Assembly: GCA_035578175.1 (NCBI GenBank)
Contig: JAQMRL010000005.1
Location: forward strand, 55,719,722 to 55,783,721
Direction of reading: 5' to 3'
DNA: 64,000 nt
DNA from: Catonia carolina
Lineage: Eukaryota; Arthropoda; Insecta; Hemiptera; Achilidae
Part shown: positions 56,274 through 64,000 of the stretch, one piece after another
How positions within the stretch are numbered: position 1 is the first letter of the stretch
How the letters are laid out: every line of letters starts with the position of its first letter
Translations under genes and position numbers: made by a program
The notes under the pieces: generated by a model
What the model saw: the letters and a program-made list of their open reading frames with translations, nothing else
Told to the model about the DNA's origin: nothing
Database searches by the model: none

Positions 56274-57196
56274 TATAAATACAATTATAATGAACAGATT
56301 AAAATAAACTATACATCAAATACGGAACACGAAGCAAAAGTACAACAAGAAAATATTTTAAATGTACCAGGTACCGTTGTATTGTTAAGTTAACGAATGA
56401 AGTAAATAACACAAAGACTGAAATATTGCTTAAAATATTAACGTTAAGGTTCCTACCAAACATAATATATCATTATGTTGACACAAAACCACACTGTAAC
56501 ACTGCAATAGACAAAGTTAAAGAATTCCCGTACGATACAAACAATGAAGAAAATAACTTAACACTGAGAAAGACTTAAGTTAAGGATTATAGAAGGCTTA
56601 TGTACTTTATATTCTAGTAGCGCTAAGCATTGAACTAAGCATATAAAAGCACCGAAGCACGCATACAGAAGCTAGGCGTGAGAGAAATCGAACATTCTTT
56701 CTTCCGTTGTTCACACAGAGTCTGTGTGTTTAAAACACGAAATTATAAAACGGTACATACAATATTTCAAACAAGTTTAATTCCTGCTAAATATATATTA
56801 CTTATAAGGTTTGAAACCCCTTAAACAATTAGTAAATTTCAGTCTATTAATTAAGACAACACAAGATAAATATTTTAAAATTTACAAAATTTATTTTGAA
56901 AATTTTTTCATGATAGGAAAATACTTAAAAGTGAGTTCCGAGGTCAACGAACAAGCACTTCATTTAATCTTTGTAAACTTTAACACCACTACAAAATTGT
57001 ATTAAAAAAACATTCTTTTGTCACGCAAATTTAAACTCTCTTACAGGGATTCAGATAAGCTTTATCTCTCACAAGGTTCATTAACTTTTTAATTATAGTA
57101 CTACAAAAATAAAATTAAAGTTACCACCTAAATGAAATAGTCAAATTCATAAAGCATAAAAGCATAAAGTATAAAAAGATAAGGATCCCGGATGTC
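56274..57196. other. No feature recognised
   Basis: About 920 bp, AT-rich, no match. Confidence 0.4.
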
Positions 57197-57595
57197 GATA
57201 ACGGCCAGGTAGAGTATTAAATTAATTGCACTCAATCTGTTTGTTCCAAGACTAAAAAAAAATAGTTCTGTTTCTTACCACATGGTCAGCCAATTTGTTA
57301 CTGAAACATTTAAGAATAAAAGAGGTACCTACAGGTGTAAAAAAAACACTAGTCAGAGTCTTCTTCTCTGAGAGTAATGGATTTCATTATACAGCCAGCC
57401 GCTGTGGTGACTGAAGTGAAGGTGTAATTTGCAGTATGGAAAGTAAATGTTTTTTGGAGGGTCTGGCATGCTGATAAGTATACTTTTTCACTCTGTGAGG
57501 AAGGCATTTGTAAACCACCTCACACCTCGTTTTACTTAGTAAAGCCTCTAGAGGTTCAAACCAGCCTTTCGGCTGATTACCTAGACAACAACATC
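57197..57595 (+). repeat. Repeat family A, full-length copy
   Basis: GATAACGGCCAGGTAGAGT to CCAGCCTTTCGGCTGATTAC and CTAGACAACAACATC. The hairpin and (ACA)n end are well preserved. Confidence 0.85.
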
Positions 57596-57639
57596 TGTAT
57601 TACACACGAATTATTAAAAATCTTAAGTAAAAAGTATAA

Positions 57640-57735
57640 TGGCGTCTCTGTGTGTGGTTAAGAGCGTCACATTGCACTGAACTGCAAAATGGAAGATCTC
57701 GGGTTAGATTCCCGACCCAAAACAGCAACATCTTA
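57640..57735 (+). mobile_element. tRNA-like SINE fragment
   Basis: TGTGTGGTTAAGAGCGTCAC (box A region) and CGGGTTAGATTCCCGACCC (box B in a T-arm-like stem). Its end is cut by the R1/LOA-like LINE insertion. Confidence 0.55.
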
Positions 57736-57748
57736 ACATGTTAAGACC

Positions 57749-59730
57749 TTTTTTTTCAGCCGTGCGGAGCGGGGGAATCTTCTTAGGGCCAAGCGGCTCC
57801 CCCTGCCTTTTCAATTCCGGCTGGGCCTGAAAGATACCACTGCACGCGCAGTGGTTATGGGTTATGTGGGGTTTTTACCCACTAAACCTAACCAACCGCC
57901 CCTTCTCAACACCAGGTACCGGACCCGCCTACGATGGCATTACTCAGTACCCGGTGTGCCCTGGCAAAAAACTCAACCCCTTAACGTTATCACCGGACCC
58001 GTAGGGCTTATTGGCCATTCAGCCGAGGCTCAATGACCATACCTACTAGCCTAAATACCCCAGACCTAAGCCCGAAGTATATCGCGACAAAAAAGTAACA
58101 CATAAACCTAACCCCTGATAATGGGCTTTACTGACGGATTATCATTGATAAACCGTCATACCACGAATAACATGCACACACACATTCATACCTACATAAA
58201 AAGCTTCTAAAATAAAGGGCGAGGGGCCCGAGAACTATGTTCCCAAACCCCCCGTAACAAACCAGGTGGACTCTACATTGAATTAACCAGGATGAAGATC
58301 AACATCATCGCTCCCGCAGCCGACGCTCGTCTTCACCCTTGGGTCGCAGAATGGAACTAACCAGCAGCTGCACACTCTTCCATGCTTCCTGCGACTCCAG
58401 CATCTTCTTCACCACGGTGTCCGCCATGACGTCTTCGCCAACAGCGACGGCACACCGCCTCCTCTCTTCCGCCCACCTTCCACACACCAGAATGGGGAAC
58501 TGGGTGAGGAAAAAGTCCAGCTCCCCATGGCGCCTTTCCAGCCAACTTTTCAGCTCTGGGATCAGCCTATGGGTCCATCGACCCTTCTCTGACCCAGACC
58601 ATCTAATTTGCCACTGCTGCATCCTGCGATCCTTGGCCTCGCTTTTGGGCATGCCCCCCGCCACTGCCGCTCTCTCTTCAATGACCAAGTCGATAGGGGG
58701 CACCCCGGCCAACACAAACGCCGCTTCCGCAGACACTGTACGGAACGCCAGGCACACACGAAGGGCGACGCGCCGTTGTACTGCTTCTAAGCACCTCCGT
58801 GCCACCTGGAATTCCAGAGCCCTACTCCAACATTCTGCTCCATACACTATGACGGATGTCACCACCGCCGCATACAGTTTTCTCTTCGATGGTCTAGGCC
58901 CATGCATATTTCCCATAAGCCTACCCAGAGCCTTAATCAGTCTGTCCGCCTTGCCGCAGACTTCTCGTACATGGGGGATGAACACTCTGTTTTTATCCAA
59001 CCATACCCCCAAGTACTTGACCTTCGGCAAGGGTGTGATGACCTTGTTTCCAACCCGGAAGGTTATCTCGCCGAGTAGCCGCCTACCCGCCATAACTACG
59101 GCCTCCGTCTTCTCTGCTGCCACTTCTAAGCCGACGCTGGCCATCCAATCCATTATGATTGCAATGGCTTCGTCCGCCTTTTCCATTACAGTTTGCGGAG
59201 TCTTCCCCACCACCACAATGGCGAGGTCATCCGCAAACGCGACCGTTGTTACGCCGTCTGGTAACACCAGCCGAAGGACGTCGTCGTAGGATAGGTTCCA
59301 CAGGTCCGGTCCGAGGATTGAGCCCTGTGGAACTCCGCAATACATCCTCTCCTCTAATATCTCGCCCTCCGACTCGACCATCAGCAGCCTCTCCGACAGG
59401 TACCTCTGTACGATACGTAATAGGTATTCGCTAACCCTCTTCTTTTTCAATGCTTCAACCACAACACCCCACGGAAGCTGTTGAATGCATTTTTTATATC
59501 GAGCAGGATTACAGCGGGAATTCTTCTTGTCCTCCAGCTTCCCGCCGCAGCCTCGTCCACCTTCTGCATTACGAGCCCAACGGCGTCTGCCGTTGACCTT
59601 CCTTCCCGGAAGCCAAACTGTCTTTCCGACAGACCGCCGTTCCGCTGGATTTCTTCTTTCAGCCTAACCCTCAGCAAGCTCTCGTAGAGCTTACCCAACG
59701 AATTGAGCAAGCATATCGGCCGGTAGGCCA
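57749..59730 (-). mobile_element. 5'-truncated R1/LOA-like LINE
   Basis: About 2 kb on the minus strand, much richer in G+C than its surroundings. A short A-tail (T8 on plus) at 57749 is followed by the 3' UTR (to 58304) and the ORF2 C-terminal half. TTAAGACC occurs directly outside both ends (57740-57747 and about 59736-59743), the probable target duplication. Truncated in the reverse transcriptase. Confidence 0.88.
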
Positions 59731-59734
59731 ACAT
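58305..59734 (-). pseudogene. R1/LOA-like ORF2, reverse transcriptase, one frameshift
   Basis: Two frames: 59447-59734 (LAYRPICLLNSLGKLYESLL, FGFREGRSTADAVG, ILLDIKNAFNSF) and 58305-59462 (VEALKKKRVSEYLLRIVQRY, CGVPQGSILGPDLWNLSYDD, catalytic FADD at 59226-59237, VKYLGVWLD, GPRPSKRKLYAAVV). The shift is near 59455. The C-terminal region is RRHGELDFFLTQ-type, followed by an ERRRCA segment. The stop is at 58305. The endonuclease and N-terminal RT are missing through 5' truncation, not decay. The rest is well preserved, pointing to a fairly recent insertion. Confidence 0.9.
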
Positions 59735-59744
59735 CTTAAGACCT

Positions 59745-60004
59745 ACTGTTTCTGTACCTCACACCATTATAGTATCTAAAATGTAAAAAGTTTAAAAAAA
59801 TCGTTGAAACAATTTTTTATTTCCTTATAGGGAAATCCGACCTAATTTATTGTTACTATCTGTTTGACTGCCTTCGGATTTTCTACAGATTAGATCAAAT
59901 GTTAGATTTTCAGATCCTAAAAAAGAATCGAACCCAGGATTGACAATTAGCAATCGAGTAAAAATGATTCATTTAATAAAATCGAATTCCAATAAATTTT
60001 TTTT
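59745..60004. other. Spacer with a SINE-head trace
   Basis: Contains AAGAATCGAACCCAGGATTG at 59922-59941, the inverse of a box B, so a decayed minus-strand SINE head may be present. Nothing else. Confidence 0.35.
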
Positions 60005-60410
60005 GTTTTTAGTCTCTCGACTGGTTTGATGCAGTTCTCCAAGCTGTTTTACCTTGCACGAGTCGTTTCATATCTACATACATCTTTTGTAATTTGCTTT
60101 AATTATTCTAACCTTTGCCTCCCGCTACAATTCACTCTCTCAAATTACCCTCCATTATTTACAGAACAATAACTGGATGTCTTAAGATATGTCCTACTAG
60201 CTTATCCCTTCTTTTGGTAAGATGTTTCCACATTTATACTTCTTTCATCCACTCGTCTAAGAACCTCTAAATTAATCATTTTTGTCCACCCACCTAATCT
60301 TTAATATTTTTTTATAACACCACATTTCAAAAGCTTCTAACCTCTTCCTTTTTACAGCTTATGTCACCCATATATTGCTCCCATGTAATGCTACACTCCA
60401 AACACAGTAT
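60005..60410 (-). pseudogene. LINE ORF2 C-terminal fragment, antisense
   Basis: Minus-strand pieces in broken frames: SITWEQYMGDISCKKEEVRS, then the stretch around KHLTKRRDKLVGHILRHPVI, then YVDMKRLVQGKTAWRTASNQ and SRD. Order and wording match the end of insect endonuclease-reverse transcriptase LINEs. Decayed. Confidence 0.75.
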
Positions 60411-61225
60411 TTAAAGGTGTGTTAACTGAAAATTTCGATTTTCAGGTTTTTATTCTTCAATACCTAGTTCAGACCTAGATCTAAGAGAAAAACATTAAAT
60501 TATCTCAAAAAATTATTTTAATGAAAAATTAAGTTTTTAGCAGGATTAAACAAAAAATTATCGTGTCACTAACAATGAATATTTTTATAATTTTAAACTG
60601 ATCGTTTTAGAGCAAAGGGAATTTTAGTTTTTTAAAATATATGCATTACTGTTTTTAATATTCGAAGCTGTTGGTTCAGCTTTCTAACCAACTGCTGTTG
60701 GGAAATTTACTTGTTTGGGTACATTTTGTTTTTTATTTGTGTCTTTCTTTTTTATCTGTTCCCTTAAATTTAGATTTTTAACATTTAGGTACGTTTTTCT
60801 CGGAAGCCATTAAACCTACCAGGCTGAATCTCTTACCAGTTATTCGTCTTGTACATCACATATACAGGAATTTTTATGATTTTCTCAGATACTCCAAAAA
60901 TTATTAGAAATATGGAAAAAACATAGAAAATAATTTGTAAAAATTGTGTTATTCGTTATTTTGTTCTTAATTTTATGGTTTAACAAATTAAATTTAAAAA
61001 AATTCAGAAGCTACAGAAACCCGACAACTAAAAGTGTGTAAAGTTTTATTTCCCTATATTTTACCAATTCTATGAAAAATGTACCTAAAAATAGCAAATT
61101 TAACGTTGGGGGGGGGGGATACAAAGAACAGTCTCCCGTGAAGAAATCTTTCTTAATCTGTAAATCAAAGTTACAATAACTATGAACAGAATTAAAATTA
61201 AGCAACAGAATATACGTTCAATATT
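60411..61225. other. No gene; contains a G homopolymer
   Basis: AT-rich, with a run of about eleven G at 61108-61118. Nothing else recognised. Confidence 0.4.
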
Positions 61226-61390
61226 CCTACTGACCGCCTTTATAGCCCAGTCGTTAATGTGTTACGCTGTAAAGTTAAAGATTCTGTGTTCGTATACCAG
61301 AAACGGAAAATTATTATACCTCAAAACCCACCGTTTCTTAAGCCGAAATAGTATCTGATGACCATGTTTTTGATGCGACTTTAAATAAAT
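61226..61390 (+). mobile_element. tRNA-derived SINE, diverged
   Basis: TATAGCCCAGTCGTTAATGT (box A type) and TTCTGTGTTCGTATACC (box B decayed), then a body with AGTATCTGATGACCATG. Confidence 0.5.
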
Positions 61391-61990
61391 TAATAACAAA
61401 ACATCCTCATAAAAATTTCTACACTAAATTTAGGCCTATTTAATACCAATTTAAAATTAAAATGTAATAAACTTTATTATTAAACTACACCCATGTTAAA
61501 TTAATATGACCTAGAAATAAAATTTGCATTTACTGTACCGTCATTTATTTAGAACCACAAATTTATTATCGAATACTTTGCTTTATACCAAACTTTACAA
61601 ATTCTGTTTTAGGTTATGAAATACAATAACCGCAGGAATGATAATGGTATACCTTTATAATGGATAAATACCACCGCTATAATTCGATAGCTACTTTTAA
61701 AATACTGCTTAATCACATAATGTGGGTGATTTCTTACTTGTACAGAATATAATAACAGAACATAAAATTACATTACATTATTCAATGGGTGTTTCAAAAC
61801 AAATAGGTACAAAAAGTATATTTCAACGCTTCTCATATTCAGCTCATTAAATTTCAATTATTATTTTTACGATGGTTTGTTATAACAATCGAAATAAGAT
61901 TTTTGGTTAAAATGTGTTGAACCAAAAATGTTTTCGAATATTCTTGAGTTTTAGTAGAGATTTATTAAAATTGTAAACCTATTCTTTGCC
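61391..61990. other. No feature recognised
   Basis: 600 bp, AT-rich. Confidence 0.4.
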
Positions 61991-62048
61991 CACAACAGGC
62001 ACGTGGAGTGTTAAATTATTTGCACTCGATTTGGTAATTCCAGGGATA
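61991..62048 (+). repeat. Repeat family A, 5'-end fragment
   Basis: ACAACAGGCACGTGGAGTG to TAATTCCAGGGATAAA. It stops at the A-run where a repeat-B copy begins, suggesting that B inserted into (or joined at) the A-rich site inside A. Confidence 0.75.
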
Positions 62049-62814
62049 AAAAAAAAATCTGGTGTGAAACACTCACACAACTTTCTCTTACCAATGCAAA
62101 TAATTAACAACAAACCTAACATTAGTAATAAAACATTATAAATAAACAAAAAAACTAACTTCAATTAACATAACCTAATTTTCACAAGAGTGAAAGACGC
62201 AAAATGAAAATCGATTTCAGTTTGGCTTAAAAATACGGAAAATCAGTCTTTCACGATAAACTAGGCTCTGTAGAGAAAAATGCTCTAAATAAAAGTTGTA
62301 GATCTTTTAATTTACTATAAATTTGATTATATAATTTTGTCGTAAAATGCTTACTAAACCTGAAATTTAAAAAAAATCGATTTTTTACACGTTTTCGTGT
62401 GAAAAAAACTGAAAATCGCTAATTACCGATAAACTAAGCGTTATACAAAAAAACTTTTGAAATAAAAGTTGTAGAATTTTAAATTCTCTAATTTTTTGTT
62501 TTTACATTTTTGCGCTAAGGAGTATATTAAAGTCGCAATCTTAAAAAAAAAACAATTTTTTAACGCGGAAACAGCCTCACCATCAATTTCAGTAGACATG
62601 GCGTCTACCCTATCTTGTAGAGCATAAAAAAATGTAGTAAATGAGGCAATTTTTAAAAAAATCGTAGGAGCCAGGGAAATCAATCTGGAAAAAGTGAAAA
62701 ATGACACGAATAAACTACTACTTCCGGTTGACCGAATTTGATGAAAATGTTCGTGTCGGGTCTGGTAGTAGTATCTAACTTAAGTTTCAAGTTTCAAGTT
62801 CGTACGATGTTCCG
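62049..62814 (+). repeat. Repeat family B, 3'-truncated
   Basis: TCTGGTGTGAAACACTCACA through CTACTACTTCCGGTTGACC to TACGATGTTCCG. The microsatellite and the terminal part are missing. Confidence 0.82.
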
Positions 62815-62833
62815 CACTGTTGTTTTCTAGCTA

Positions 62834-62886
62834 AAAATCTGGTGCGAAACATTGACACATCTTTCTCTTGCCAATGTAAATAATAA
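62834..62886 (+). repeat. Repeat family B, short 5' fragment
   Basis: AAATCTGGTGCGAAACATTG and TCTTTCTCTTGCCAATGTAA only. It follows directly after the truncated copy. Confidence 0.7.
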
Positions 62887-62954
62887 AATCATCATAAAAA
62901 TTCCTTGAAATTTAGTAAAATATATAAAATCTTAAACTTAACGTCAAAAAATAT

Positions 62955-63255
62955 TGTCAGCACCATTACTAGTAAAATCCAAACAGAAATAAGGTTCCTT
63001 AGATCTGTTAAAGGACGTACAAAACAAGACCACATCAGGGATTAGGTGATAAGAGAGGAATGTGGAACTTAACCACTAAATGAGATCATCACGGAATATA
63101 AAAGACAATGAACAGATCATTAGAAAGTCACAGGACTACCTTTAAGTACATAGCTTTATGAACCGAGGTGTAAAAGAGGAGTGGGGATACTGAGGAAGAG
63201 ATGGACACGGGAACAGGCTTTATAGTCTAACCATGATGGACGACGACTATTGCTA
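62955..63255 (+). pseudogene. 3' end of an RTE-like LINE
   Basis: The plus strand reads TEIRFLRSVKGRTKQDHIRD, then IREECGT, LNEIITEYKRQ and, after shifts, GILRKRWTREQAL followed by a NHDGRR-like end. Same C-terminal block as 27290-27620. Strongly 5'-truncated and frameshifted. Confidence 0.7.
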
Positions 63256-64000
63256 GTCAAAAGCAGCAGAATATTGTAAATTTATGCGAAAATTCAGATA
63301 TATATAAAATAATTCAGTTGACCAGATTTGTGTACTATGTAAAAATTTACAGATAGAACCAATTAAGACGTTATTTTTTCATTTTTATTTTTGTTCTGCG
63401 ATGAGTGAATGGTTTTTTTTGGAACACCCTTTATTAAAGTGTAATATATTTAAGATCCTTGAACGGTATAGAAAAGGTAAAGTTGGAGAATAACTAAAGT
63501 GAGTGTAAATGAAAAGTAACGAGATTATTTTCCTGATAGAAAAACTGTTGTTAAGGAAAATTGGATTTTAAAATGTTTACTGTACGTTAAATAATATTGG
63601 TAGAATGATATTATAGTAAAGGGAAAGATGACGCATAAGAAAAAAAAGAAAATAAACACCGATAAAAATAATAACGCTACAGTAGTAAATTTATCTGATT
63701 AGTGAAATAATCGATTATTAATATTCTACTACAACCATGTCTCGACATCTAATTATTATAATTTACAAATAGCCTATCTTAAAAAAAGACGATCAAACAG
63801 TACCGGAAACATGTTTCGTTAATATAATGAAAATGAATGTACATAGTACACTTACAAATTTGTCGAAAATTAGTCAAATTTGAAAAAAAATATAAGACAA
63901 GTATAACCTAACAAATTATGAGATTTTTTTGCTAGCATGGTTATGAATAGAAGAACATCAGCATTGAAGAACTTCTAAAAGAGTTAATCCATATAAAAAC
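63256..64000. other. No feature recognised
   Basis: About 745 bp of AT-rich sequence to the window edge. Confidence 0.4.

Noticed and set aside
58339..59434. 316-codon and shorter plus-strand frames opposite the R1/LOA-like LINE
   Set aside because: The minus strand has the reverse transcriptase motifs. The plus frames arise from GC-rich composition and have no recognisable protein.
1..64000. CRISPR arrays, operons, prokaryotic or viral genome segments
   Set aside because: No regularly spaced identical repeats with unique spacers, no gene clusters with ribosome-binding sites, no LTRs or viral structural genes seen.

Overview
This is animal nuclear DNA, most likely from an insect. It is AT-rich and intron-rich, with no operons or prokaryotic signals. 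It is dominated by interspersed repeats: non-LTR retrotransposons, Tc1/mariner, piggyBac-, PIF/Harbinger- and pogo/Tigger-type elements, and tRNA-derived SINEs. The mix of RTE-like LINEs, mariners and tRNA-SINEs fits a large insect genome. A hemipteran is only a guess.

The one host gene I can support lies on the minus strand, 26005 down to 1559. Five internal exons (25840-26005, 22874-23045, 5865-6063, 3024-3368, 1559-1805) have AG/GT borders and join without breaking the reading frame, giving about 376 codons of a Ser/Asn-rich protein that I do not recognise. Its first and last exons are not established. Everything else between 1806 and 25839 is intron, and the intron between 22874 and 6063 is 16.8 kb because elements piled into it.

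Layout, left to right. 0-9.6 kb: a TTAA-flanked MITE, host exons, LINE and mariner fossils, a full repeat-B copy, a tRNA-SINE, and a SINE-like repeat-A copy with a nested MITE. 9.65-11.0 kb: a TTA-flanked Harbinger element with a MADF-like remnant. 12.33-13.25 kb: a dead DD34D mariner. 14.2-22.2 kb: a nested LINE pair. A 4.6-kb minus-strand LINE with a perfect 16-bp target duplication has an RTE-like LINE inserted into its (TAA)n tail. 24.48-25.8 kb: a complete but mutated mariner-like element. 26.5-29.2 kb: a second TTAA MITE, an RTE 3' end, and a 948-bp fold-back element with two 398-bp arms. 29.2-36.7 kb: mostly featureless, with a Harbinger transposase fragment near 32.8 kb. 36.73-37.17 kb: an extraordinary cascade of overlapping perfect palindromes. 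37.2-49.6 kb: many copies of two repeat families (A, about 390 bp; B, about 0.95 kb), two pogo/Tigger-type elements and SINEs. 49.6-64 kb: LINE fragments, including a GC-rich R1/LOA-like element, with more A, B and SINE copies.

The elements do not work together as a pathway. Their nesting gives a relative history. The most unusual structures are the palindrome cascade, the fold-back mariner derivative, the LINE whose ORF1 and ORF2 share one frame separated by a single TAG, and repeat B, which has ends like an inverted repeat, carries a microsatellite at a fixed place, and supplies the splice-acceptor surroundings of one host exon.
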